NCBI GenBank assembly: GCA_911728455.2
Contig: OU452236.1
Coordinates: 9,896,195 to 9,960,194 of the forward strand
From: Marthasterias glacialis
Taxonomy: Eukaryota; Echinodermata; Asteroidea; Forcipulatida; Asteriidae
Length of the DNA stretch: 64,000 nt
Reading direction: 5' to 3'
Numbering within the stretch: the first letter of the stretch is position 1; every line of letters starts with the position of its first letter. The notes under the pieces are model-generated. The model worked only from the letters and a program-made list of their open reading frames with translations. It was not told where the DNA came from and did not search any database. Made by a program: the position numbers and the translations under genes. Of the stretch, positions 48,663 to 60,549 are shown one piece after another.

Positions 48663-49088
48663 TATATCATCAACTGCACCATCCAATAGTGTCATGGACT
48701 TGGTTCAGGTTTGAAACATCTGCTAAAACACCCCCTAAAAATAATGGTTGTGGTTTAACCTTTTTGCAAGTGGAAATTGAATTTCCATTTTTTCGAACAT
48801 AAAGACAGTAAAAAATGAGTATATCCATCTCGTTTTCTAATCAATGTTAATAAATATTAACCTTAAATAGTTTAAAGAGTTTGACTGTTTTCCAAAAGTT
48901 CAAAGTTCGTTTCGCACAACTTTTAACATTTACTAAAAAATAGCAACTGATTTCACTTGTTCATCTTGTGAAGAAATAAGCTAAAATTAAGGCCCATGTC
49001 ACGATAGGCAGTTTTGGAGACCACTATCGTTGCATGCAGAAGGATAACAACCGTTTTTTCTGACAGTATAATTACAATCTTCAAGCTA

Positions 49089-49825
49089 ATAGACGGATTG
49101 CGCGACACGTGTCACGTGACCTGTTTGGGGTATTAATGTAAACACACACGACGTCCTCCATAGGAAAGTGCGGGACGGCACACGATGATTGTAGCATTTA
49201 GTTTTTTCGATCGAGGCTTTTCTTGCTCGAAATCTGTGGACAATTCCAGAGTTTGTGCCAGAGACCTTCGAGTGGCTGAATAAAGCCAATAAGGACAGTT
49301 CCAGCAAGTCTTGGAATTTGTACAAGTAGGCCCTAACGTATGAAAGTGTCCGATGTGTACTAGTGCACGACGGCACGTCAGGCCGGCGACCGCGATCACC
49401 ACACCTTTGTCAACACAAAAATTTCAAAGTTTTGAAGCTGAAATCAATCATCCAAGGAAATTGCTTTCCAAAACTGTGTGATTCCTTTGCCTTTTTGAAA
49501 TTTCGCAAGGCTGGGTATAAATGCTCACTTTCCAACGTTCATTACCCTTTTTTTAAACAGTGATTTAGGCCTATATTACAAACAAAATAACAGGCTGGTG
49601 GCTACATAGTCGGTAGTGAATGACTAAAAAAACCTCTTTTAGTAGAACTCTGTTAAATTATGAAACAGAGATGTGATTTAAATTAATGCCACAACCTACT
49701 ACTTTAAATAAAGGGGCTGTGTCACAGCATATCTCTTTACACGTATTTTGCCATCAGCTGTATAGATTTATACCGATTAGGAGGTCACGTGACCGCATGT
49801 CAACATTGGTCGCGTAATCGGTCCA
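49089..49825 (+). mobile_element. CACGTG MITE family, copy B
   Basis: Left end TAGACGGATTGCGCGACACG, right end GGTCGCGTAATCGGTCCA. It has the internal phrase ACGACGTCCTCCATAGGAAAG and CACGTG near both ends. Same orientation as the other copies. Confidence 0.85.
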
Positions 49826-49829
49826 TTAC

Positions 49830-51230
49830 ATGGACATTTAATTTTTCCCATGTAACCATGGTTTGTTATGACATCATGTACATGTTCGTTATTAACTTAT
49901 CTAATGAGCTGTGGTTGTACTGGAAAGAACCACTGGTGTAAATACTGGAAGTTTTAAGCAGTTTGGTCTGATCATATTTCCGAGAGAGAGCACCTGTGTC
50001 CTGGAAGCTTTCAAACGAGAGACTAGAACCAAAAACCGATGGATCATAGGTTACACTAAAACAGATAAAAGGGTTGTGACAAACAACCAACTTTACTTGG
50101 AAAAAAAAAACGTACTCACATTACGTCTCGATTGTTATTGTAGAACATTTATTTATTCTGACCCCTGCTAAACACCCTTGTGTGGTGCTTGCCCGCAGGG
50201 TGGTCACTTCGAGATTTTATTGGAAATTTTGAATTTTCACATGAAAATAGGTCCAGGTTTCCAATAATGATAAAGTACACAGGGAGAATGAATGGTATTG
50301 AAGGATCATTACAACCAAATGTTTTACAATTTTAAAATTTGGTTTGGTTTACATTTCTTTTACTTGATATTGTTAAATTTTAAAGTGGCAATACTAGCAT
50401 AATTGCAAAAGATACTCAATTTAACTTAACAAACTTAAAAATAATGTATTAAAAAAAATGTTTTAAATTTCATAAAATATGTCTTTAAAAATATTATTTT
50501 AAACCAATATTTTACAAAGATGCTTAGAATTAAACATTCGTTTTGATCTGAAACAATTTAAAAAGTCCTTTGAAAACCTATGGTTATGTTTATTCCACGT
50601 TTGAATGCTGTGTAAAAAGTAAATTGAAATATTTTTTTGTTACTTGTAATTACTAAAAATGAATGCACTATGAATAATGGGCATTTTGTTGGGCTGGTGA
50701 GTAAATAAATCATACGTATTAAGTACCTTTTATATATATTAGCTTCATGTTTTTCAATCAGTTATCATAGTCTAATAAAGTCACTACTGGTTATTTAGAA
50801 GACATCATAATGGCTTTATTGATGAATCATAAAGTCACAGATACATCTGTCCCATGTTGAGTACTGTGAAATTGCAGTAGTTTAATGCATGTAAGTTACT
50901 GGAGTCACTTTTGGGTTGGGTTGAGTATTAAGGGTTGAAATCATAGAACAGTGACACAGTCACGATGTAAGACCATGCACTCAAATATGTTTGGCTGACT
51001 TGGGTAAGTTTATAAACAAAAAATACAATTAACAAACAAAAAGTACATGCACATAAAAATGTGTAAATGCCAAATGTAAGTCGTTTAACATTCAAACAAT
51101 ACTTTTAATAAAACTATGGCTTTGGTTTGGGATACAAACAGATCACACTCACTTCCAAGTGTAGTTTCAATTGCTATTTCATTGTTGTGATATAAATTAT
51201 TTTGGTTGCCCGTCAGTGTTGGAAGCCTTT
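49830..51230. other. No gene seen
   Basis: Very AT-rich; short ORFs only. Confidence 0.5.
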
Positions 51231-51239
51231 TGTACTCGG

Positions 51240-51558
51240 TTGGTTAACCTTGCCAAAATTGGTTCACTTTGCTTCAATTGGTTTACTTTGTCTCAACTTG
51301 TTTACTATGCCCTAATTGGTTTGCTTTGCCTTAACTGGTTTACTTTGCACCAATTGGTTCACTTTGCCTCAATGGGTTTGCTTTGCCTCAACTGGTTTAC
51401 TTCACCTCAAATAGTTTACTTTGCCTCAAATAGTTTACTTTGCCTCCTTTGGTTTACTTTGTCTCAAATAGTTTACTTTGCCTCATTTGGTGTACTTTGC
51501 CTCAACTAGTACTTTGCCCGAACTACTTACTTTGCCTCAAATGGTTTGCTTTGCTTCA
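51240..51558. repeat. 20-bp tandem repeat, TTTACTTTGCCTCAA type
   Basis: About 15 imperfect units of 'ggtttactttgcctcaact'. A 112-codon ORF over it is Leu/Phe/Trp-rich only because of the repeat. The array ends directly at MITE copy C. Confidence 0.9.
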
Positions 51559-51559
51559 A

Positions 51560-52190
51560 CAGACCGACTGCGCGACCTGCGTCACGTGACCTGTTTGGGG
51601 TATAAAGTGTAAACAAACACGACGTCCTCCATAGGAAAGTGCGGTATGGTACATAAACCATATGGTACCTTTTTTTATTCGATCAAGGCTTTTTTTTTTC
51701 TTGAAATCTGTCAAAATTATTCCAGAGCTTGTACCAGAGACCTTCAAGTGGCTGAATAAAGCCAGTAAGGACAGTTCCAGCAAGTCTTAGAAATTGTTCA
51801 AGTAAAGTTGACGCCGGTAGTGCATTTCTAAAACCCCTCTTTTATTAAAATTCTGTCAAATTATGAAATTATGTGATTCCTTTGCCTATTTAAAATTTCG
51901 CAAGACTAGGTATAAATGCTCAAAATAACAGTGCATAACTCAAAATAAACCTCTTTTGTAGGAGAATACTGGTAGTTTATGAAACAGTAATGTGATTAAT
52001 ATCAATGTCACATTATACAACTTTAATAAAATGGATTAGTAACTGTGTTATTATTACCAAAAGCCGACTTTTAGTGTGACTCTGTCGGTCACGGCATGTA
52101 TTTGCAAGTAGTTTGCCATCAGATCAGATGACGTAGTACCCGCTACAGGTCACATGATTACATGTAAACATTGGTCGCACAATCGGTCAA
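51560..52190 (+). mobile_element. CACGTG MITE family, copy C
   Basis: Left AGACCGACTGCGCGACC, right GGTCGCACAATCGGTCAA. Internal deletions relative to copies A, B and D (the part matching 'cgcgatcacc' is gone). CACGTG intact at the left; CACATG at the right. Confidence 0.82.
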
Positions 52191-52498
52191 TTGAGCCGTG
52201 TCTGAATCAAATGACTTTGGCTACAGCTATGGACACTGACCACATTGAACAATGGTGCATTTCAGCAATCCAGTCGTAGCCACTGCCCAAGCCATTAATT
52301 CCTACATAGGCTGTCTATAGCTCTCCTAATGTTTAAACTGAAATACGAGATTCAATCATAAGCAGTTCCTAACCTAACAAATAAAATATATTGACTGTCT
52401 GAGTATATAACCATTGGGGCATTGATGAAAAGCAGGAATGTTCATTGGTATACTTTGATTAGGCTGATGACATGCTTGTTGAAGATCTGGTAGCTCAA

Positions 52499-53290
52499 TA
52501 GACCGATTGCGCGACCCGCGTCACGTGACCCCTGTTGGGTTAAAAATGTAAACACACACGTAATCCTCCATAGGAAAGGGTGGTACGGTACACGATGATT
52601 AATGCATTTAGTTTCGATCAAGGCTTTTTTTGCTCGAAATCTGTGAAACATATTCCAGAGTTTGTACCAAAGACCTTCAAGTGGCTGAATAAAGTCAGTA
52701 AGGACAGTTCCAGCAAGTCTTGAAAATTGTAAAAGTACCGTATAAATGTGCACGATGTGTACAGCGCGCGACGGAACGTTAGGCCAGACGACCGCGATCA
52801 CCACACACTTTTCGACACAAACATTTCAAAGTTTTGAAGCTGAAATCCTCCAAAGAAATTGCTTTCCAAAACTGTGTGATTCCTTTGCCTATTTGAAATT
52901 CTGCAAGGCTAGATATTAATGCTCACTTTTCCAACGTTGTCTATCCGTTTTAACAGTGATTTAGGCCAACATTACAAACAAAATAACAGACGGGTGGCAA
53001 CATAATAGTCGTCCGACGCCGGTAGTGCATGGCTTAAAAAACCTCTTTTCAGAAAAATTCTGTTAAATTATGAAACAGAGATGTGATTTAAATTAATGCC
53101 TCACCATACTACTTTAAATAAAGGGGCTGATTAACTAATTCATCGCTTAACGAAAGTATAATCGACTGTTTTCGAACTCACTCTGTGTCACGGCCTATCT
53201 CTTTACACGTATTTTTTCACCAGCTGTATGACGTCATCCCCGATAGGGGGTCACGTGACCGCATGTAAACATTGTCGCGCAATCGGTCTA
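52499..53290 (+). mobile_element. CACGTG MITE family, copy D
   Basis: Left TAGACCGATTGCGCGACCCG, right TGTCGCGCAATCGGTCTA. Full-length, with CACGTG inside both ends. It inserted about 70 bp from the decayed linker exon of the duplicated Kazal unit. Confidence 0.87.
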
Positions 53291-53309
53291 TACAGGTGTC
53301 ACAGTTAAA

Positions 53310-53385
53310 GTTGTCATGGCAGGTGAAGTGATAGATTCTTTAACTTAAGCAAATGTACCTGCATTGGTAGTCCCATTGACCTCTG
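53310..53385 (-). pseudogene. Decayed acidic linker exon
   Basis: Paralogue of 54,882-54,995. The acceptor CACAG is kept (exon from 53,382) and GTCAATG..GCA..ACATTTGCT matches, but the frame meets TAA at 53,345-53,347. An internal GTACAT at 53,357-53,358 could serve as donor and leave a 24-bp phase 1-1 mini-exon (53,359-53,382), so loss of function is not certain. Confidence 0.55.
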
Positions 53386-54119
53386 TGATTGGATTGAAAT
53401 GCAACTGGCATCACATTGGTAAGTATTAAATGTACCATGTCTGGTGACAATTTTGACCTTGTGGGAATAAGCAACAGTTGTTTCAATTAACAGTTGTAGA
53501 ATAATTTAGATTTGATCAAATACTTAACAAAGGGTACCATTCTCCTCATATAACCAATACTGGGAACCCTCTATCATCAGCTGGTAGTATAATATAAAAC
53601 AATGGTTACTAAAAAATTTCAACTTAGTTGTTTGTTAATGTGTTTTGTACCATACCATCCTGTGCTACACCTCCCGATACAGGCATTCGTTTTGTCAGGT
53701 ATTGGGTCCCATGGTTGCAAAAAATATTTTGACCAATTTAGCGCATCCTTTTTATACTGGTCAGAAAAGTTTCATTTTGACTTGGTTTTTCAGTGTCACT
53801 GTCACATTTAACCTGCCACCATCCAAAACAAGGATTTTGTAAATTTGTCAATAGGGTAGCCTGCATATAAATCTCATTATTTTGCTGGGAAATGAATTTC
53901 CACCTCTAACTCAAAGAAATTACTCTGTATTAATGATATAAAGTTAATAATTGCAGTGCTAGAGGTCTCAACCTTTCGTAATAAAACTTAACTGAAAGTA
54001 AGAGAATGTTGAAAGTAATCCTCAGATATGCTTGTCTGTTCGTTAGGGTGGGATAACCACATTTATACTTTTAATGGAGTTTTTCATTTTCACAATCCAT
54101 GGGTAGTTTGAATTCTAAC

Positions 54120-54377
54120 CTTTTCTACATTGTCCTTGATATTCCACTTTAATGTCTTTTTCAAGCAGACATCCAGCAGCCTTTAGTTGACAGATACTTG
54201 TGTAATTGTTTCCATCAGTTCCACAATAAGACCCATCTTCCTCTTCCTCACATTGCCGAGGATTAATACAGCTACATCTCCACTGACCATGGTCAGTTCT
54301 AATACATCTCTGCCATATCTCACAGTCACCTCCACAATCTAATACTGCCTGCTCGGTTGTAGTAAGATCAACCTTTT
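54120..54377 (-). CDS. FIMAC/Kazal module exon 2
   Basis: 258 bp, 86 codons, phase 1-1; acceptor CTACAG before 54,377, donor G|GTTAGA at 54,119. Content: VLDCGGDCEIWQRC, WRCSCINPRQCEEEEDGS, YCGTDGNNYTSICQLKAAGC and YQGQC. A short follistatin-type N-part plus a Kazal-type part form the factor I/MAC (FIMAC) module known from complement factor I, C6 and C7. It is nearly identical to the exon at 55,854-56,111. Extracellular, disulfide-rich, likely a protein-binding module. Confidence 0.87.
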
Positions 54378-54881
54378 CTGTAGATTGAAAACAAAGTTTT
54401 GATTTTATATCCATTGTGTTTCCAACTCTTGCTTATTTTATGTGTCAAATATGCACTTATTAACCTCCTATATGTATATGTATCTGTTTTAAAAACAGAT
54501 TTTTGGAAAAACTTCTGGGTTGCTGAAGTAACATTAATCATTTCTGTCGAATGAAAACAACTTTTTGACTTTGAATGCAATTCTTGTTATTTTATGCACT
54601 TACTGACTTCTACATGTAACTAACAAAAAAAATCAAAAATGATAAGATACTGATAAACTTCAGGTAATTTTCATGATTTGTTTAATGTTTCTGGTAAAAA
54701 ATATTATTATACTTTTACAAATCTTTCAGGGTCAGCCCAAATTGTCAACTTCCCCCACCCTGTTGGTTTACATACTTGCCAAGAATTCTGCAGTTGGCAG
54801 AATGACAAAAACATCTGCTGTATTTATCGCCCTCTTAAAAACTCCATATAAAAAAAATAGAAATAAACATTCCATAAATAC

Positions 54882-54995
54882 CATGATTAGTTGTCAAGGC
54901 AGGTGAACTGTTAGCTTCAGTATCCTCTAGACCCTCGAAGTCAGAAAATGAGGAATCTTCAGCAAACGTATCTGCACTATTAGCATCATTGACAT
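54882..54995 (-). CDS. Acidic linker exon
   Basis: 114 bp, 38 codons, phase 1-1; acceptor CACAG before 54,995, donor G|GTATTT at 54,881. It reads DVNDANSADTFAEDSSFSDF and a further Asp/Glu/Ser/Thr stretch, without cysteines. A flexible acidic spacer between the two FIMAC modules. Small exon without a domain, so the call rests on splice signals, phase and its duplicated partner. Confidence 0.6.
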
Positions 54996-55375
54996 CTGTG
55001 ATTGGAATATAATACAACAGGTATCAAAATATTCAGTATATAAGTACCACGTTTGGTGATAATTTTGACCTCAAAGGACTAAGCCACAATGTTGAATTTG
55101 AATTTCATCAAAAACAAGATAAACGCCACCATTTGCCAAACACGATTGGGGTACAGGGAGCTTTCTGTCAGCTGAAGGTATAACGAATAGCATTTATGTA
55201 TGACAGAAGTGACCTTTTTTTTTTACTCATGAATTGGTATGCATTTTGCTAAGCTGCACATCTGCAGCTGTGTTCTGTGTTCACATTGTGATGATCAGCA
55301 TAACACGCAAGAAGCATGATGGTTCAGCGCTTGCACAGCGTTCAATGCGATACTAAGAGAAAATGGTTGAGACAA

Positions 55376-55785
55376 TAGACCGATTGCGCTCTTCAAGCCA
55401 CATGGCCAGTAGTGGGTATTAATTGAAATGAACACGACGTCCTCCACTGGAAAGTGCCTTATGGTGCACGGATGATTGTTCTAGGCTTTTTTTCCCTCAA
55501 ATTCTGTAAAAAATATTTCAGAGTTTGTACCAGATACCTTTGATTGAGCAAGTAAGGACAGTTCCAGCAAGTCTTGGAAATTCTACAAGGAACGTTATGT
55601 TCACAATGTGGTGTTACTAGTTGAACGACGAAGCGTTTGGGCCAGACCACCGCGACACTTTTCAACACAAGAATTTCACAATTTTGAAGCTGAAATCATC
55701 CAAACAAAAGGCTTTCTGAAACTGTGTGATTCCTTTGTCTATTTGAAATTCCGCAAGGCTAGGTATAACTATAAATGGTAGTTAA
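55376..55785 (+). mobile_element. CACGTG MITE family, copy E (right end lost)
   Basis: Left end TAGACCGATTGCGC, then CACGACGTCCTCCA, CAGTTCCAGCAAGTCTTGG and CCGCAAGGCTAGGTATAACT; the right half and right TIR are missing. The CACGTG box is changed to CACATG. It lies in the intron between the linker exon and FIMAC module 1. Confidence 0.78.
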
Positions 55786-55853
55786 TGTATGGTAGTTTTT
55801 CTATTAATGTAGTTTTTCATTTTCACTAATCCATGGCTAGTTTGAATTCTTAC

Positions 55854-56111
55854 CTTGTCTACATTGTCCTTGATACTTCACTTCAATGTCTTTTTCAAGC
55901 AGACATCCAGCAGCCTTGAGTTGACAGATACTTGTGTAATTGTTTCCATCAGTTCCACAATAATGCCCATCTTCCTCCTCCTCACATTGCCGAGGATTAA
56001 TACAGCCACATCTCCACTGACCATGGTCAGTTCTAATACATCTCTGCCATATCTCACAGTCACCTCCACAATCTAATACTGCCTGCTCGGCTGTAGTAAG
56101 ATCAACCTTTT
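55854..56111 (-). CDS. FIMAC/Kazal module exon 1
   Basis: 258 bp, phase 1-1; acceptor CTACAG before 56,111, donor G|GTAAGA at 55,853. Same module as 54,120-54,377 with few changes (e.g. GHYCGTDGN against GSYCGTDGN; RQGK against RKG at the end). Intron sequence on both sides is also shared, so a genomic segment of about 1.7 kb was duplicated recently. Preceded N-terminally by two CCP exons, as in C6/C7-type proteins. Confidence 0.88.
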
Positions 56112-56229
56112 CTGTAGATTGAAAACAACGTTTTGATTTTATATCCATTGTGTTTCCAACTCTTGCTTATTTTATGTGTCAAAGATGCACTTATTACCTC
56201 CTATAATTATGTATCTGTCTTTAACCTAA

Positions 56230-57580
56230 CAAAAATTGATACGTTTTGGAAAAACTTCAGGTAACTTTTATGATTTGATAATTGTTGTGATTATTTCTGA
56301 TATAATATTATTTCTTAAAACTATACTTTTCAAAATATTAAGGGGTCAGCCTAAGTTGTCAACAGTACTTTTTACAGAGAGTACTGCTTTTAAAGATTTA
56401 CAAATTGTTTGTACTTCTCACCATTTCTTGTGCATGTCAGTATCAGCAGCATGAATATAACAGTAAATACCCAATGCAACAGCATAATCAATCTCAATGT
56501 CTGCTATACATGATTTTTTTTCAGTAATTCCAATGTACTTTTGTGGCACTTCCTCTGTTTAATCTACTTCTGAAATATCAAAATGTTTATTTCTTATTCC
56601 ATATAAAGGCGGACACAGTCTCTGACTCTCCTATTGTACTTTTTGTATGACCATTAATAAGAGAATGTTGAAAACTGTAAACGGCTCTTACATCATCTAT
56701 AACTAATTATCTCCTTCCCCGGCCCCCAAAAAGTTAATGTAAGTTTTTCAAATATGGTACTTATTTTAATTTTAAGTTTGGTTGAAGCGAAACAAATGTA
56801 TATTCTCCTCTCTTTTTACCCAAGCAAAATTTGTTCCCCTTTATGTTGAACAGCACAACATGATATTTCTTATAAAAGAAACCGATATTTCTGAAAAGAA
56901 CTTGAGTCTTTGCAAGACACACATGGAACAGGTCAAGAAATTGTGCTGTTCTTACATAAATCTTGAAAGACAGGAAGTTTGAATGCATTTCCTATGAGCT
57001 TTTGGCAGTTGAAAGGAGCCAGTTTGTGTGACGTGGGCGTGGCTTACAGGGGAATTACATCACACTTACCAAAGGATACACAATATGATTGACATTTAGA
57101 GAGGGTGCCCTTCTAAGGAGGTTACACTATTTAAAGATAGGATCGACTTGATGGTTGTCATGGTGGTGGAGTGTGTGGTTAAAGACTCTATTTCATTTAT
57201 TGATAGGGGTGAAATGGAGGTGGTGTGGGCTGAGTGAAAAAATGTATAATACTAGTAATCTGTTTTTGTGTTGTATACATGTATAGACCCCCAATGCTAT
57301 AATGAGCCAACTACCTCAATCTTTTCTAGTAAGAGTGAAAAAAGAAAACAAGGGTAACTATAGACCTATGTAATTCATTTGTATGTCACATAGTTTAAAT
57401 TATTGAGAAAAAAGTGTAAGTGCAACTAGTGCACTTTCATAACTTTCATGACATGATCAACGCTGATCACTTTACTTTTCTCTGGAACCATTCTGCACAA
57501 TTTTGTTTGCATTGTGTAATTGATGACTTTGATGAAGCATTCAACAAGCATGAAATTATGGGTGGTTTGTTTGGGGAAAA
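56230..57580. other. No gene seen
   Basis: Intron-like AT-rich sequence upstream of FIMAC exon 1. Confidence 0.5.
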
Positions 57581-57589
57581 TGTTCAATG

Positions 57590-58000
57590 AATAATATAAT
57601 TATAAAGGCCTTCTCAAACGACAGAAAAGAGTAGCCCAAAATATCTCCAATAATTTCAACTACATGAACTCTCATGGCAAATAAGCAATTATCCTGGCAA
57701 ACCTTAAAACAAAGAATACATTTTTATGTAGCCTGCCTAATGTATAAATGTGTCCAAGGGCTTGCACTAAGTAGACTATGAAATGTACTTCAATTAGGCA
57801 TAATCCTAAAGGGCATGGTATTAATACCAGAAATGCAGACTCTTTTCACATTGTTTTCTCTAAACCTAAAGTTGATTGTTTTAAAGAGTCATTTAAGTTT
57901 GCTGGTGCAAAAGTTTGGAATAATATTCCTACTTCAATTTAGAATTCTCCCTCTGTTGACAATTTTAAATGTTTATATTATAAGAAACTTTATTTTAAGT
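57590..58000 (+). pseudogene. LINE 3' ORF relic
   Basis: Frames give LLKRQKRVAQNIS, QTLKQRIHFYVACLMYKCVQ and HNPKGHGINTRNADSFHIVF then FAGAKVWNNIPTSI and NFKCLYYKKLYFK. These are the C-terminal blocks of CR1/L2-type ORF2 (the WN.LP..I block). It is broken by stops and embedded in the intron between the CCP and FIMAC exons. Confidence 0.65.
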
Positions 58001-58297
58001 AGTTGCCCCTCTATTTTACTTTTCGATATTGTACTGTTTTGCTCGTCTTGATGCGTTTTGCCATATTTAGTCCGTTGTATTTGTTGGCCTACAGGATGTT
58101 GATTTAAAAACAGCTTTTGCTGATCTTTTTATCCTGTTTAAAGATATTGAAATGATTAATAAATAAATAAATAAACTTTCAAAAGTGTCTATACCGTAGA
58201 AGTTCCATGGCTAAAACAATAATGCCTGTCATATTACAACCTTGAAGTTTCAAGTGTTAATCATTAAAAATCATGTATCGTTTAATGAAAATCTTAC

Positions 58298-58474
58298 CTT
58301 CACAATGTGGAATAGAGTTTGACCAAGTACCACCAGGTTGACATTCTAAGTCATCATCACCAACTAATCTATATCCAAGACGGCAATCAAGTGCTACAAT
58401 TGAACCTACTGAAGTTCCTCCACTCCTCACAATGATCTGTGGATCATCACTTATGATCTCAGAACAGTTTAGAG
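58298..58474 (-). CDS. CCP (sushi) domain exon
   Basis: 177 bp, 59 codons, phase 1-1; acceptor ACTGCAG before 58,474, donor G|GTAAGA at 58,297. Complete CCP: LNCSEIISDDPQ, GSIVALDCRLGYRLVG, DLECQPGGTWSNSIPHCE, with four cysteines and W. Immediately N-terminal (in transcript order) to FIMAC module 1. Confidence 0.9.
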
Positions 58475-59090
58475 CTGCAGTCATAATAAATCATTTAATA
58501 CCAGAAGTTATTCACTCTAGCAATTGCAGTCAAAATAAATCTTTCAATGTCATGGTATTAACACTAGCAATTGATGTATACAAAATATGGGTAGAGCAGG
58601 ACCATTGCAGATGTCACCTTTGCACTTCAGTGTGCGTCTCAAGCTTATTTATGCCTCGTCTTGTTCGCCCAATGAATGACAGCTAGGACAGCTAGGACAG
58701 TTAAATATTGCAATATTTAACTGTCAATATATTGATGTAAAAAAAGGTCACTAGGATCTGATCCTGCCATGGCAGATGACATTCCCAAAACTCCAAACAA
58801 ACTTTTTCAAGACATCCCTGAAATATTTTAGGTGCTACATTTCATTTTAACTGGCGTTAAAAAGTGATGATTTTTTAGCAATCTCTTATATTTTCCATAA
58901 ATATTAGAAGTTAAAGAAATTGTAGGTTTTGATTTGGGCTGAAAGTGCCATACAGGCATTTGAATGGCTCATGGTTGGTTCATATAATGTATATGAATAG
59001 TACATGTATTCAAAACTATGGAAACTACCAACAATGTTAAAAATATTTCTAAAACACAGGATTCAAATGAAAGTCAAGTTTGATACTTAC

Positions 59091-59264
59091 ATCTACAGAA
59101 TGGAAAGAAACTTGGTGACCATCGACCAAGATTGCATTTAAAGATGGAGTCTCCAACAAGCTGGAACCCGTCATTGCATTCAAACAACACTGATTTTGTT
59201 ATTTTGAAATCATTCCCGATACGTCTACCATTCAAAAGTGGAGCTGGTTCTGGACAAGAGACAG
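59091..59264 (-). CDS. CCP (sushi) domain exon
   Basis: 174 bp, 58 codons, phase 1-1; acceptor TCTCTCTAG before 59,264, donor T|GTAAGT at 59,090. CCP content: VSCPEPAPLLNGRRIGND, VLFECNDGFQLVGD, FKCNLGRWSPSFFPFCR. Cysteine and Trp positions fit the family. Too short for a standard ORF listing in this strand, recognised from splice sites and cysteine spacing. Confidence 0.88.
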
Positions 59265-59269
59265 CTAGA

Positions 59270-60250
59270 GAGACAATAAATTTTACTTACTATTTAACCA
59301 CTGAAAGCAATGATGAAGAAGCTTATGGTTTTAATTGGCCTATTGGGAAAAAAATGACAATTATAACAAACCTACAACCAAAGGACCCTACACCATTCTC
59401 CCTAAGTATTATTTAAAGCTTTGCATGGTGTAAGAACAAAATAAATAAGTTTTTGAGTGACGATCATAAGGAGAAAATCTCTCTTTGGTGAGAAGTGGTG
59501 GATCTTGGAAGAACCAGAATTGAGAAATTGTCTCTCTCCTTTTTATTTTAATTATTCTCCCTGTTCGCTTCAAAGCCTAAATTTCTTAGGAGTGAGCAGC
59601 CAAGTACAATAACAGCTGCGACCGTCTCATTTGACAGCTAGTCAGGGATGGTAAGAAACATCGAGTGTCATTTCACAATCAAATCCATCATACAATCTGA
59701 TGACTCAAGTTATGAGTAGTTGAAGCTCACCAACAACATTTAGGACTTACACATGGTAATATTTAACAATTGAAATTAGTTAATTGTTACTGCTCGATAC
59801 TTTAGTTGTCATTTCACTTGATGCTAGTTCTTTAGTCCAGCATTAATAAAAGTCTTCACTCACTATGTCACAGTCTCCAAGGAATTCAAGTGATGTAAAT
59901 TAAGGTGACAGCAATACCTTGTATGCTTTATAGCTACAACAGTTGCATCAGCGTAACCAGGATTTGTTCATTGGGGGGGGGGAGGGGGAACCTAGGAGGG
60001 GGCATTGCTTTTCAGTGGTGGGGGGGGGGGCAGAGGCCATGTTTTTTAATGAATTACATGTATCTACATGTTTAAATGGGGGGCATCTGGGGGGCACTGG
60101 AAATTTGTACCCTCCTACAAGAAGAAAAAGAAAAAACAAAGAAGAAAATGATAATAATAACTAAAACTAAAAATAAACAAATTCCCAAGATAAGTGATAC
60201 CAGCACTGGAGATGGAGATGCTGATGTTTTATTTCTTTACTTGTGGTGAG
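59270..60250. other. Intron, no feature
   Basis: Intron between the CCP and Ig exons; poly-G runs at 59,973-59,990 and 60,021-60,030 only. Confidence 0.5.
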
Positions 60251-60256
60251 ACTTAC

Positions 60257-60544
60257 CTCTTACCTGAATATCAATACTGTGTTTGAATGCTGATCGTCCT
60301 AGTTGTTTACACTCATAAACACCAGAATGCTCCTCTCTTGGTGCTCCATAATTCTTGCCAAATTGATTCTTAGAAATGGCGTGCTCTCTGTGAGGAGCAA
60401 CCAGGGTTGACACAAATGGTGAGTTAACTATGCATCCAAGTACAAAATGCCCGATGCGAGGGTAGATAAGGAGAGTGCCGTTAGCGTAGTACTGATAGAG
60501 CACGTGCTCTCGATACTGAAGTTGAAACCTTTCCTGGGTTGGCT
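60257..60544 (-). CDS. Ig-like domain exon
   Basis: 288 bp, 96 codons, phase 1-1; acceptor AACCCTAG before 60,544, donor G|GTAAGT at 60,256. Ig signature: YANGTLLIYPRIGHFVLGCI with the first Cys, and HSGVYECKQLGRSAFKHSID with the D/SxGxYxC motif. The usual Trp of strand C is not obvious. Probably an I-set Ig module, between CCP exons of the same gene. Confidence 0.78.
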
Positions 60545-60549
60545 CTAGG

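Noticed and set aside
51171..51509. 112-residue ORF, repeats of LCLNWFT
   Set aside because: Read-through of the 20-bp tandem repeat.
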